Part shown: piece after piece, positions 43,310 through 53,010 of the stretch
Layout of the letters: every line of letters begins with the position of its first letter
Numbering within the stretch: the first letter of the stretch is position 1
Assembly (NCBI GenBank): GCA_022842685.1
Contig: JALHPC010000002.1
Span: forward strand, 87,243-143,627
Length of the DNA: 56,385 bases
Reading direction: 5' to 3'
From: Candidatus Kapaibacterium sp.
GTDB taxonomy: Bacteria; Bacteroidota; Ignavibacteria; Kapaibacteriales; Kapaibacteriaceae
Notes under the pieces: generated by a model
What the model was told of the DNA's origin: nothing
Database searches by the model: none
The model's input: the letters and a program-made list of their open reading frames with translations, nothing else
Made by a program: the position numbers and the translations under genes

Positions 43310-46300
43310 ATGAACAACACCAATCGATCGCTACACTGGGGATTTGGCCTAGTGGCCCTGCTGATATCGTTTGTTACCTACATGCTTACGGCACAGCCAA
43401 CGGTGCCGTTTTGGGACTGCGGTGAGTTTACTGCTGCTGCCGTACACCAACAGGTGCCGCACCCCCCAGGAGCCCCGCTGTTCCTAATGTTGGGTAAGGT
43501 GTTCCACCTGCTGCCTATCGGCGATCCAGGATGGCGCGTAAACTTGCTAAGTGTGGTGTCGTCGGCCCTGTCGATATGGCTGCTGTACTTTATCACGGTG
43601 CGCGTGATTCGCAACTTTTATCGCGAAGATCTTGGCGATGTGAAGAACGCCTTGCTCGTCTACGGCTCTGGCTTTGTTGGGGCATTGGCATTCGCGTTTT
43701 CAGACACGTTCTGGTTTAATGCTGTCGAATCCGAAGTGTATGCCGCTTCGCAGCTGTTTGTAACACTCATCGTGTGGCTGATGATGGTGTGGCATGAACA
43801 TGCCGACGAGCCACAGGCAGAACGATATCTGTTGCTGATAACGTACCTGATCGGTCTGTCGATCGGCGTTCACCTTCTGTCTATCCTTACCATTTTCTCG
43901 ATTGCCGGCCTGGTCTACGTCCGCAAGTATCCACTGTCTGTTAAGGGCGTTGCCCTTACCATGGTTATCGGTGTAGTGATCTTCTTGGCTGTGTACAACG
44001 GCGTCATTCTGCGCTATCCAGCGTTGCTTGCCGGCAACTTCTGGCGCACCGAGTCTGACGAGTGGATGATTACCGACAACGTGATGTTTACGGCCCTCGC
44101 CGTCGTGCTTCTTGGTGCCGCGGCCTACGGTATGTGGTGGGCCAAAAAGGCCGAGCGTCATGTTCTTGCGTTGTCATGCTCGGCCTTCCTGCTGCTGATG
44201 GCGGGCTATAGCACGTATACGCAGCTGCTGATTCGTGCCAACTCGAATCCGCCGATGAACGAGAATAAGCCCGATAATCTCGACAAGCTGGTTTCGTACC
44301 TCGGCCGCGAACAGTATGGCAAAGCCCCCACGTGGCCACGCCGCTATCAGCAAGAAGAACGCTTCCAAGCGGCCTATCGTAAGTCGGGCCCGTGGACGCC
44401 ACCGCCGTACAAGCGCGTAAAGCGCAACGATGGCTCGCAAGTAAGCATGCCGGACTACAGTAACTGGCGCACAAATACGGCCGCCGAGTTTCACTACCTG
44501 TGGAATTATCAGATCGACCACATGTACCTACGATACTTCATGTGGAACTTCTCCGGTAGGGTGAGCGATGTGCAGGACGCCCCGGCTGCAGGACCCTTCA
44601 CAAGGGCTAACGAGGTGCGCGACTGGAACTTCCAAACTGGTTACGAGGCGCATTTTCCGATTAACTTCTATGCCATTCCGCTGTTGATGGGACTCATTGG
44701 ACTGGTGTTCCATTTCCGCAAAGACTGGAAGATTGCCACGATATTCCTGATTCTATTTCTGTTTACCGGCGTGCTGGCGGCCATTCAGCAGAATCAGCAG
44801 AACCCTCAGCCACGCGAGCGTGACTACTTCTATACGGCTTCGTTCATGGTGTGGGCTATGTGGATTGGCGTAGGCGCCTTTGCCCTAATGCAGCAGGTGC
44901 GCCAAAACATCGCCGCCAGCGGCGGCATTTTTGCCGCTGTGCTTGTGGCGGTGCCCCTTAACATGGCGTGGCAAGGATGGTTTATTCATAGCCGGGCAGG
45001 GAATTATTTGGCGTTCGACTATGCGTATAATATTCTGCAGTCGGTAGAACAAGACGCCATTATTTTTACCAATGGCGATAACGACACCTTCCCCGTGTGG
45101 TACCTGCAAGACGTTGCTGGTGTGCGCCGCGATGTGCGAATTGTGAACCTGTCGCTTGGACAGACAATTTGGTACGTCGAACAACTTAAAAACCGCGAAC
45201 CCTGGGGTGCTAAGAAACTTCCATTGTCGTTTAGCGATGAATCGCTAATGGTGCCAGAAACAGACCCCAAGGCCCTGACGTACGACTTCCTGCCTGCCGA
45301 GGAAATCGTTGCCGATGTCGACCCCAAGGTGATGGCGAAGTTTACCAACGACCCTGCACTGTTGGCGAATCCGCAGATGCGATGGACGGTAACGGGACGC
45401 CAATATGGTGGCGACCCGAACGATCCTAATCCGCGCTTTTTGCGCGGTGTGCAGCATAAATTGGTTATCGACATCGTGAAGCAGACCAAGCTCTCACGCC
45501 CCATTTACTTCAGCTCGTCGGTGGGCGACCCAGAGCGTACAGATGAATTCACCGGACTTGGTAAATACTGCCGTCTAGAAGGTTTGTGCTATCGTGTATG
45601 CCCTGTACCACAAAGCAGTGTTATTGGCACAGGTGTTAACGAAGAGGTTACCGACAAGTCGCTTCTAGAAGTATTGCCCGACGACGTGCATTACACCACG
45701 CAGCGTTACGGCATGAAATTCCGCAACCTTGCCAACCCCAAGGTCTATTACGACGACGTGCACCGTGGCTATCTTCTTAATTATCGCAACACCTACTATC
45801 GATACGCTTCGTATTTGATGTATGGTTCGCGCGACACCGTCAAGGCCATGAAGGTGTTGACTACGATGAACAAGCTTATTTCGCCCGACCAGTTCCCCAT
45901 GGATGCCGCCCTTGAGCGTCGCCTAATGAACATGTTCGATATAGGGGGCAACGCCGAACAGGCCAAGGCCTGCGCTGAACGTTTGGTACGACTATCGAAT
46001 CAGTACATCGAGGATCCCGACTTGGCCGTACGCGAACGTCGTTACGATGCCAACTTTAGTCCGGAAGTACTCGGCGCCGAAGCCAGTACTGTTCTTGGGC
46101 GTTGGGCCGAGGCGGCGAACTTCTATCGTACACTCATGGCGAAGATGGGTAAGGACGCCGCGCTGTTCTATCGAATCGACGAATTGGAAGTGCTCAAGGC
46201 GGAGCGCTCGGGCGACCTCAAGAAAGCACTCAATATTGCGCGAGGCTTGCAGTCGAAGTATTCGCTTAATGCGCAAGACGAGGGCACGCGGCAGGCCGCG

Positions 46301-46393
46301 AACATGGTCTATGGCAAAATCGACGAGCTCGAGCGTAAGCTTGGCATCCCATCATCGGCCATAAGTGTTAACGAGATGCTGAGCGGCCAGTAA
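43310..46393 (+). CDS. DUF2723/GT117-family membrane glycosyltransferase-like protein
   Basis: This encodes 1027 residues; a TTG two codons earlier is an alternative start. The first 500 or so residues hold about ten hydrophobic segments. The first loop has TVPFWDCGEFTAAAVHQQ near residue 30, including the Asp/Glu typical of GT-C type enzymes, then PHPPGAPLF. The C-terminal 500 residues are soluble and face the periplasm, with WYLQDVAGVRRDVRIVNLSL and a helical end that may be TPR-like. The family is widespread in Bacteroidota and resembles lipid-linked sugar transferases acting on proteins or the envelope. The substrate is unknown. A rhomboid gene begins five bases after the stop. Confidence 0.85.
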   Translation: MNNTNRSLHWGFGLVALLISFVTYMLTAQPTVPFWDCGEFTAAAVHQQVPHPPGAPLFLMLGKVFHLLPIGDPGWRVNLLSVVSSALSIWLLYFITVRVIRNFYREDLGDVKNALLVYGSGFVGALAFAFSDTFWFNAVESEVYAASQLFVTLIVWLMMVWHEHADEPQAERYLLLITYLIGLSIGVHLLSILTIFSIAGLVYVRKYPLSVKGVALTMVIGVVIFLAVYNGVILRYPALLAGNFWRTESDEWMITDNVMFTALAVVLLGAAAYGMWWAKKAERHVLALSCSAFLLLMAGYSTYTQLLIRANSNPPMNENKPDNLDKLVSYLGREQYGKAPTWPRRYQQEERFQAAYRKSGPWTPPPYKRVKRNDGSQVSMPDYSNWRTNTAAEFHYLWNYQIDHMYLRYFMWNFSGRVSDVQDAPAAGPFTRANEVRDWNFQTGYEAHFPINFYAIPLLMGLIGLVFHFRKDWKIATIFLILFLFTGVLAAIQQNQQNPQPRERDYFYTASFMVWAMWIGVGAFALMQQVRQNIAASGGIFAAVLVAVPLNMAWQGWFIHSRAGNYLAFDYAYNILQSVEQDAIIFTNGDNDTFPVWYLQDVAGVRRDVRIVNLSLGQTIWYVEQLKNREPWGAKKLPLSFSDESLMVPETDPKALTYDFLPAEEIVADVDPKVMAKFTNDPALLANPQMRWTVTGRQYGGDPNDPNPRFLRGVQHKLVIDIVKQTKLSRPIYFSSSVGDPERTDEFTGLGKYCRLEGLCYRVCPVPQSSVIGTGVNEEVTDKSLLEVLPDDVHYTTQRYGMKFRNLANPKVYYDDVHRGYLLNYRNTYYRYASYLMYGSRDTVKAMKVLTTMNKLISPDQFPMDAALERRLMNMFDIGGNAEQAKACAERLVRLSNQYIEDPDLAVRERRYDANFSPEVLGAEASTVLGRWAEAANFYRTLMAKMGKDAALFYRIDELEVLKAERSGDLKKALNIARGLQSKYSLNAQDEGTRQAANMVYGKIDELERKLGIPSSAISVNEMLSGQ

Positions 46394-46398
46394 CCACG

Positions 46399-46968
46399 AT
46401 GCCCCTTCAACTATGGACATTAACGATCGTGATTGCCACTGCGGCAGTCACGATCGTTGCGTTTAAGCGGTATGGATTGTTTGTGCAACTCATGCTGGAC
46501 GCTACAGCAACCGTAGAACGTGGCGAGTGGTGGCGTGTAGTTACGTCGGCCCTCGTTCATGGCGACTACATGCACCTAGCCATCAATATGTGGGTGTTGT
46601 ACAACCTTGGCTCGCTGTTAGAGCTTCTGCTGGGAGGTCCTGCGACCGCAACAGTCTATGCTGCCGGAGTTATATGCGGTTCACTGGCTGGACTGGCGCG
46701 CAACCGTCGTACAGCGCAGTACCGTGCCGTAGGTGCTTCCGGCGGAGTAAGTGCCGTTTTGGCAATGTCGATTGTGTTATCGCCAACCATGCCAATGCGG
46801 GTGATGTTTGTGCCTGTAGACATTCCAGCGTGGATATTCGGATTGTTTTATGTGGCCTACAGCTTGTACGGCATGAAGAAATTGAACGACGGCATAGGGC
46901 ACGACGCTCACCTAGGTGGGTTGGCTGTGGGCGTGGTGGCAGGGCTAGTGGTGCATGCTCGTATGTAG
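46399..46968 (+). CDS. Rhomboid-family intramembrane serine protease
   Basis: This encodes 189 residues with about five to six membrane helices. The conserved VVTSALVHGDYMHLAINMWVLYNLG helix-loop (about 48-72) is followed by the catalytic serine in GASGGVS near residue 114 and the catalytic His in HDAHLGG near 169, each set in a hydrophobic helix. Rhomboids cut membrane-anchored proteins. It is short but contains both catalytic residues. It is cotranscribed with the GT117-like gene and ends 59 bases from a convergent gene. Confidence 0.9.
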   Translation: MPLQLWTLTIVIATAAVTIVAFKRYGLFVQLMLDATATVERGEWWRVVTSALVHGDYMHLAINMWVLYNLGSLLELLLGGPATATVYAAGVICGSLAGLARNRRTAQYRAVGASGGVSAVLAMSIVLSPTMPMRVMFVPVDIPAWIFGLFYVAYSLYGMKKLNDGIGHDAHLGGLAVGVVAGLVVHARM

Positions 46969-47027
46969 CCATTGGCGCTAGAGGCAGAGTAATGTCGACT
47001 TGCAGCCGGTATTCGTCCACCACGGAT

Positions 47028-48644
47028 CTATCTCGTAAGAACTGACTTCTCGAGTTCCGAAAATGGGATGGTGTTTTTGACGTTGTGACCTTCTATCGGC
47101 CAAGACTGTTTTATGATCTGCACATCAAGGTTGAGCTCCTTGATAGCTGCATATAATCCTACCTGTCTATCGCTCGCGGGCTTCACGTCGCCATCAGCGC
47201 TAATCCATGATAGGTCGCCCTGAAAGAGCAGTTTTTCGCTCGGCAAGTAAAAGACAACATAGTCAATCGTGTGTTTAGACTTCTCGCCGATCAGGTAAAG
47301 CACTATTTCGAATTCGCCATCGCCAATGCGCAGGCTGTCCGTAAATGTCGTAATCGAAGGTTTTCTAGTAGACGTGCTCAGTCGGTCGGGCTGTGAGCTG
47401 TGGTTTGTCTGCAAAATGTACGATACATACTCACTACTTGGCTTAGGTGCAAGTATGGTCGCCCCTTCCGCCACGAATGGTCGCGCGCCACCAACATACC
47501 AGTTGTGGAAGTGCCCGTACGCAAAGTACTTGATCGGTTTATTTGGATATAGTTCGTGTGCCTTCTTGATAATGAGTTCGCCATTGACGCTGTTTAGCGG
47601 GGCCTCTGCTACAAAAAGAAAATCTCGAAAGGCTACTACGAGACTCCTTGAGTCTGAGTGTTTAAGGTGCAGGAAATGTATGTTCTCTGTGAACTTCTCG
47701 GCCACGACCTCTGACAGCTCTCTGGGCTTCTCTTCATGTATCACAGTGTCGATCAGTGCCTTCTGGAAATCCATAGGTGCAGTTGAAAGAGCGGAGTGGG
47801 CTATCTCAATGGTATCACGGACAATTCCGTTCGTCCCGCTGATAACGATATGTCGAGGGATGTTAATGTTGGAGACAACGATTGTTGCACTGTAGGTGAA
47901 TACTGTTAGAACATCGCCGTACAGTTCGTTGTAGTGAAGCGTTTCGACTTTCTGAATGAGGTTTGACACTGTATCGATAAACAACGTTGTTGTGTCTCCG
48001 TTAACAAGGAGTTTGTATGTCGCTAGGCCATCAGCAGCGGAACAAGAAACGCTATTCGCGTTAGTCATCGCGTGATGGAGCAGGAAGGAAGGCGTGTATC
48101 TACAGGTCGTTAGTAAGTAGTCATCAACGTCTTTGCGTCTAACACTCGAGGGTTTGCTTGCTCCGTGACGTTGGCTCAAGAGTCCCTTGCCGGTATACGC
48201 TACCATTGACGCATAACTCTTGCCCTTACTCGTTATCGTATCGTTCTTAACGAACAAATCACGCGAGATAGATGCTACACCTTGGCTCTTCGTGTGCATC
48301 GTTTGCCATGGCGCGAAACTGTGATACAGTCTCCTTGCCGATTCACTGAACGAGACGGTCAGCGTTGTGTTTGCCAGGCCCTGGGCTTGATTGCGCCAGC
48401 AGCGTTCCAGGTACAGCATCGCTGCGTCCGGTGTTGCAGGGTTGTCGGGATTGACGATAGGCGACGAGGTAGTCCGATCTTGACTAGGGTTCGCCAATAC
48501 AGTATGTTCGTTCGTTAAGAAACCAATACTTGCGGCACTATTGGATCGTAGAGTATCACATTCATGAGTGTGATAGGGGGTGGCCGCTAACACCGAGGCA
48601 TAGAATAGAACAGGGACGGCGTTCAAAACAGCTGCCAGATACAT
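47028..48644 (-). CDS. Secreted MBL-fold protein with broken zinc motif
   Basis: This encodes 538 residues. The ATG at 48642-48644 was chosen because AGGA lies seven bases upstream and a hydrophobic signal segment follows (MYLAAVLNAVPVL...); a longer frame from 48761 is less likely. The N-terminal half is unrecognised. From about residue 330 the sequence resembles the MBL-fold hydrolase family: FLFVAEAPLNS, then FAYGHFHNWYVGG near 376, AEGATILAP, FYLPSEKLLFQGDLS and a final IEGHN. In active members the motif is HxHxDH; here Asp and the last His are replaced (HFHNWY), and the final His motif also differs. It is probably not a normal zinc hydrolase. Function unknown. Confidence 0.75.
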   Translation of the reverse strand: MYLAAVLNAVPVLFYASVLAATPYHTHECDTLRSNSAASIGFLTNEHTVLANPSQDRTTSSPIVNPDNPATPDAAMLYLERCWRNQAQGLANTTLTVSFSESARRLYHSFAPWQTMHTKSQGVASISRDLFVKNDTITSKGKSYASMVAYTGKGLLSQRHGASKPSSVRRKDVDDYLLTTCRYTPSFLLHHAMTNANSVSCSAADGLATYKLLVNGDTTTLFIDTVSNLIQKVETLHYNELYGDVLTVFTYSATIVVSNINIPRHIVISGTNGIVRDTIEIAHSALSTAPMDFQKALIDTVIHEEKPRELSEVVAEKFTENIHFLHLKHSDSRSLVVAFRDFLFVAEAPLNSVNGELIIKKAHELYPNKPIKYFAYGHFHNWYVGGARPFVAEGATILAPKPSSEYVSYILQTNHSSQPDRLSTSTRKPSITTFTDSLRIGDGEFEIVLYLIGEKSKHTIDYVVFYLPSEKLLFQGDLSWISADGDVKPASDRQVGLYAAIKELNLDVQIIKQSWPIEGHNVKNTIPFSELEKSVLTR

Positions 48645-48850
48645 TCGATAATCCTGCGCATAGGTATAAGGTTCGGTGTGGCTCGTCAGAAATACGACCA
48701 CCATGGGATAACGGGCAATCCGCGGCGCATGCGGTACTTGCCCATGTTCTCCCAAGGGCATGGTTGTAATTGGTCCAATCGTGCCCCAATGTGAGTAGGC
48801 GATCGATCCAAGGCAGTGGAACTAGGCGAAGTGTGAGTGCAAGTGAATGT

Positions 48851-50914
48851 TTAGCGCAACAGCACAATGGAAGCCTGAGCAATCACGCTGCCATTGGAAC
48901 CAACAAGTTGGATAGCATGTGCCCCGATGGGCAGCAGTAGCGGGTTGACGCGAACTTCGGTATCGCCATCCGAGACTGACGTTACATAGAGTGTGCTACC
49001 CGAGGTGCTTACAATTCGAAGTTCCACACGTGACGTCAGCGGGGGAATCGAAACGATGAAGGGGCCGTTTGCCGGATTCGGGCGTACATGGAGACGCGAT
49101 GGTGCTGTGTAGCCAATGCTGGTTTGTGTTTCCATGTCAATGCGAAAAACACTCCCGCCGGCTCCAACAGCAAACAGCGTGTTGCCAGCGACCGAAACGC
49201 TACTAAGCACGGTTGCTGTTCGCTGGAGTTGCCAAGGGGCATCGCGGTTGGCACGATAGAGTATGTCTCCCTCGGTTGTGACAGCGGCAACAGATCCAGT
49301 AGAGACATCGGCCGAGACAGAGGTGAACATGCTGTGTCGACCTATAGCAACATCGCGACTAAACGTCTGTCCGCCATCTACAGACCGTAGGAAGGTGCCC
49401 TCAACACCAACGGCAATAAACTCATTTGGGCCGGCACAGGCAACGTCTGTCAACCGAATGTTGTCTGGTGCGGCTGCATCGTTCCAAGTGGTGCCATCAT
49501 TTGTTGAGCGAAGCAATCCACCCGTGAACAACGATGCCACAACCGTGCCTTGCTGATTACTGGCAACTCCTGTAAACGAACCGTTTGCCACTTGGGCAAC
49601 CTGTGCGAACGTCTGGCCATCAGTGCTTCGAACGATGCTTGACCTTCCAGCCCCCCAGACTGTTGAGCCGTAGGCACGTAATGCCGTAAGATGGTAGCCA
49701 TCGAGTGTTGGAATGCGTTCCCACATTGAGCCGTCGTTACTTCGATACGCGCCTCCTGACGAAACGCTCACGATTGTACCGAAAGGCCCAACAGCGGAAC
49801 CAAGTAGAGCCGAGTCGGTTGGGCATGAGCTGCACGTCAATGGTGCAGCTGTGGCGTTGAGCAACAGTCGAGCATTGGTGCCGGCGGCTGAGAACTGAGT
49901 AGGTGTGTGGGCAACCGTCAGCAGGAGCGGACTATACTGCCCACCGACGTCCGTCCAGGATGATCCGTCAGCATCTGATGAACGGGCAATGCGGCCATCA
50001 GCTCCAACGGCAACGATGGCTCCGGAGGTACGCGTAACGGATAGAAGCTGGGTTGAATCGCTCGTAGATATGGGAGCCATACTACCAGTTCCAGTCGAAA
50101 GCAAGAGTGCACCGCCAGTCGATCCTGTAACGATAGCTTTTCGATCCTGTGTAACGTAGATGTTTACGAGTGATTCAACATCTGCATCAGATTCAGGGGC
50201 AATAAAAATGGGCGTCCAAGTGGCTCCGCCGTCAGTCGTTCTTAACACAGCCGAAGTGGCTACAACGTAGCCAACTGGGTTCGTCGCATAGGCAATTGAC
50301 CGCAGTGTTGCAAGGATTTCCAACTGCGAAATCGTCCAAGCGTTAGCATTCGAAGCGCGCGAAGCAATCGTAGATCCTTCGCCAACGGCAACCACTGTCT
50401 GATCTTCACGAATCGTCACGCCATACAACGTTACTGTATCGGTACTCGGCAGCTGGTGTAACGCCCACGTCTGTCCAGCATCAGTTGACAGCCATGTTCT
50501 GCCGCCAGCGCCCACGGCGCAGGCGGCGCTGCCGCGCGCTGCTACGTCGTAGACGTCGGCACCAAACGAGGGTGCGAGCTGCCATGTCTGCCCATCATCC
50601 GTTGAACGTATTGCGGTGCCCCCTTCTCCAACACACCAAACACTGTTCTGAAGGGCTGCACAGGCGTGAAACGTCGTTAAGAAGGTTGCAGGAGTTTGTA
50701 TACGCTGCCACGTTTGGCCGTCATCGACGGATCGAATAACTGTATTTCTGTCGCCACAGGCAACAAGTGTTCCTGAGGACAAGGTAACAACATCGAGCAA
50801 TGTACATCCACCAAAACCATCACTATCCACTCGCTGTAGGGGGCGCTGCGAGGCTGCCGGTACGGCTGTGATGAGAAGGCCAAGTAGGACAATCGATAGA
50901 ATTCGTGTTTTCAT
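48851..50914 (-). CDS. Secreted beta-propeller protein with T9SS-type sorting tail
   Basis: This encodes 687 residues. Signal peptide ends PAASQ. The body contains about nine Asp-box/BNR-like repeats such as SVDDGQTWQR, STDDGQTWQL, STDAGQTW and STNDGTTWND, separated by about 40-60 residues, as in Ycf48-like and sortilin-type propellers. The last 80 residues (RLHVRPNPANGPFIV, LRIVSTSG, LLPIGAHAIQLV) resemble a T9SS type A sorting domain. The propeller fold is often used for binding; the ligand is unknown. The upstream gene on the same strand starts at 52912 and ends 12 bases before this ATG, so they are probably cotranscribed. Confidence 0.85.
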   Translation of the reverse strand: MKTRILSIVLLGLLITAVPAASQRPLQRVDSDGFGGCTLLDVVTLSSGTLVACGDRNTVIRSVDDGQTWQRIQTPATFLTTFHACAALQNSVWCVGEGGTAIRSTDDGQTWQLAPSFGADVYDVAARGSAACAVGAGGRTWLSTDAGQTWALHQLPSTDTVTLYGVTIREDQTVVAVGEGSTIASRASNANAWTISQLEILATLRSIAYATNPVGYVVATSAVLRTTDGGATWTPIFIAPESDADVESLVNIYVTQDRKAIVTGSTGGALLLSTGTGSMAPISTSDSTQLLSVTRTSGAIVAVGADGRIARSSDADGSSWTDVGGQYSPLLLTVAHTPTQFSAAGTNARLLLNATAAPLTCSSCPTDSALLGSAVGPFGTIVSVSSGGAYRSNDGSMWERIPTLDGYHLTALRAYGSTVWGAGRSSIVRSTDGQTFAQVAQVANGSFTGVASNQQGTVVASLFTGGLLRSTNDGTTWNDAAAPDNIRLTDVACAGPNEFIAVGVEGTFLRSVDGGQTFSRDVAIGRHSMFTSVSADVSTGSVAAVTTEGDILYRANRDAPWQLQRTATVLSSVSVAGNTLFAVGAGGSVFRIDMETQTSIGYTAPSRLHVRPNPANGPFIVSIPPLTSRVELRIVSTSGSTLYVTSVSDGDTEVRVNPLLLPIGAHAIQLVGSNGSVIAQASIVLLR

Positions 50915-50926
50915 GATGATTGTCCC

Positions 50927-52912
50927 TTAATCTATGGTGTTGATGATTGCGTCCGGCCAAAAGAACGCCCTTGTCCAAGCAAGTGCTTTGACGATATTGG
51001 TAGCGTGTGCCCATCCAATCATATCGCCCATGAGCAAGCGATTATCCCAAGCCACCTTTGAAGATTCGCATGCCATAAGTGACAGTCTTCGAAGGTACGG
51101 ATGCTTCGAGCACTGAAATTGTGTCCTGGCAACATTCGTAATCGCAGTTGCCTGATAGGTTTCGTTCCGAAACTTCTTACGGTTGCTGTCAAAGTAGCGC
51201 GATGTAGTAAGCGACCCAGACGAGCCATGACCTGCGAACGCAAAGTGCTTTACGCATGGAAACGCAAGTATCGTGGAAATGTCATTTGGGCGTACAGTGT
51301 CAGCTTCGATAACTCGGTAGCCTGCGCCCTCAAGTCGAGATTTAAGAACGTCGTAAATGTCTTGGATAAGGAACGAATGCCCAGGGTACACTTCGTCGGT
51401 CTCGTCAACAGAATACTCCATCCACTTGAGTATTCCGCGGTATGCACGCTGGGCTACCAGTCCAATCGAAATGCCATCATCATCGCCCTTGGCAACGTAG
51501 GCAACCGGTGACCCAACGGCAGCAATGGTGTCGAGAATGACGACTTCAGGGTCTTGCGCTTCGCTCCGTTCGGAGTTGCGAATTCGGCATCGCACAATCG
51601 AGTTCGCCGTACGTGATCTGTGAATTGCGACGCTCTGACCAACGGTTGGCCCTACGATGCGAGATGGACCACTCACGATATCCCAATGGTACTCAACTGC
51701 GTCTGTGTGGACGGTACGTATTGTGTCGGCAACAAAACAGGCACCCGATGAGCCAGCACAGACAACGATGGCTGAATCAAGGTCCACGGCATCGGGAGCG
51801 GTATAAAGCGACAGGTACTCAGGACAAAGGTTCGGGGTCTCGGCATGCATCGTACGTAGGAGTCCATCGCCGATATAATCGGTGACCTGGATGCCTGTTC
51901 CTGGTCGAATACGTGGTGGACGAGGAATGCACGACGACGCAGTTCCAAGCGTTGGAGCGGGATTCGATATCGGCGAAAGCGTGTCGATGTGGTGAACATG
52001 GACGAAGTAGGCATTGCGGAATCGCTCGGCGCCTTCGGGAATCGGATCGCCAGGGTCTCTGCCAATATTGAAGTCCAAGACAACCTTGCCAGTTAACGGA
52101 GCATCAAAGGCAAGCGTACTACCAGCGTTCCGAACGGTAAGGGAAATCTCAACCTTATCAAAGGAATTAAACGAAACGAGCGTATCGCATTCGGGAATTT
52201 GATAGAGGACGGTATTAGCAAATACCTGACGTTGTTCAGTAGTTGGCGTCCTGCCAGTAACAAGCCTACCTTTGCCTTTTAAACTCCACTCGTATTGAAC
52301 TTCATCTGGGAACGTGCCGTACGTAACTGACGTGTCGGCCTCTCCACATCCGCAGTTCTGAATCATCACATCTTCGTCACGAACGTCGGCAGAAATCGCG
52401 ATTACGTCTCCAGGCCGTAGCTTGTTATAGAGCTGTTTCCTGTCAGGAAACACCGTCAAATTTTTGACAATTCGAAAGGGTGTTCCAGCATGCCAGCGCC
52501 GCGACGTGCGGCACCGGTCATCCACTTCACGAACGTACTGAAAGGTCGTACGACGCGAATTGTTTGTTGGGTCAACGTCAGCCTCGTACTCAATATTAAC
52601 TTCGGCAACATACGACGTGTCATCAACGGTCGTAAATCGTTGGGCTATTTCGTCGACGCGACGCTGGAACGAAGCTAGCAAAGGGCGTTCTACGGTCGTC
52701 GACCAAATGCTAGTCTCACTCCCTGCCTTATAGACGTCGATACGAAGTGAGTAGGTGTCGTCGAGAACATTGTTGTTATGTACCGTGACGCTGAACCCAA
52801 ACACACCGGGCGAGACTTCTGTTACAACAAGACTCTCGGCAACGAAGTCTGTTGACCATAACGCTCGAGTGCTAACGAGGATTAGGAAGATGTACAAAAG
52901 CAATCGGCACAT
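50927..52912 (-). CDS. Secreted protein with C-terminal clan CD-like His/Cys dyad
   Basis: This encodes 661 residues from an ATG at 52910-52912 with TGGAG seven bases upstream; a longer frame from 53017 has a basic unsupported start. Signal peptide (MCRLLLYIF...), then a CARDB-like beta domain (about 20-110) and a beta/PKD-like middle. The C-terminal part, from about 500, has hydrophobic strands and the motif AFAGHGSSGS with His at 562, followed 53 residues later by LSLMACESS with Cys at 615. This layout resembles caspase/gingipain (clan CD) peptidases or CHAT domains. Protease activity is inferred; no similar family could be confirmed. Confidence 0.75.
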   Translation of the reverse strand: MCRLLLYIFLILVSTRALWSTDFVAESLVVTEVSPGVFGFSVTVHNNNVLDDTYSLRIDVYKAGSETSIWSTTVERPLLASFQRRVDEIAQRFTTVDDTSYVAEVNIEYEADVDPTNNSRRTTFQYVREVDDRCRTSRRWHAGTPFRIVKNLTVFPDRKQLYNKLRPGDVIAISADVRDEDVMIQNCGCGEADTSVTYGTFPDEVQYEWSLKGKGRLVTGRTPTTEQRQVFANTVLYQIPECDTLVSFNSFDKVEISLTVRNAGSTLAFDAPLTGKVVLDFNIGRDPGDPIPEGAERFRNAYFVHVHHIDTLSPISNPAPTLGTASSCIPRPPRIRPGTGIQVTDYIGDGLLRTMHAETPNLCPEYLSLYTAPDAVDLDSAIVVCAGSSGACFVADTIRTVHTDAVEYHWDIVSGPSRIVGPTVGQSVAIHRSRTANSIVRCRIRNSERSEAQDPEVVILDTIAAVGSPVAYVAKGDDDGISIGLVAQRAYRGILKWMEYSVDETDEVYPGHSFLIQDIYDVLKSRLEGAGYRVIEADTVRPNDISTILAFPCVKHFAFAGHGSSGSLTTSRYFDSNRKKFRNETYQATAITNVARTQFQCSKHPYLRRLSLMACESSKVAWDNRLLMGDMIGWAHATNIVKALAWTRAFFWPDAIINTID

Positions 52913-52953
52913 GCTGTATCTCCAGTGCAGTTGGAAAACCGTTGGCGGCCAGT

Positions 52954-52961
52954 CAAACTTA
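52954..52961 (-). promoter_or_regulatory. TAnnTTTG -7 box before the 52912 gene
   Basis: TAAGTTTG is read on the reverse strand, 41 bases before the ATG at 52912. A divergent gene starts at 53011, so this 98-base gap carries promoters in both directions. On the plus strand TATCTTCG (52998-53005) is one base off the same box. Confidence 0.5.
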
Positions 52962-53010
52962 CCATGTACAGCGGTTTTACAGCGACGTAGAGACTTGTAT
53001 CTTCGTAACA

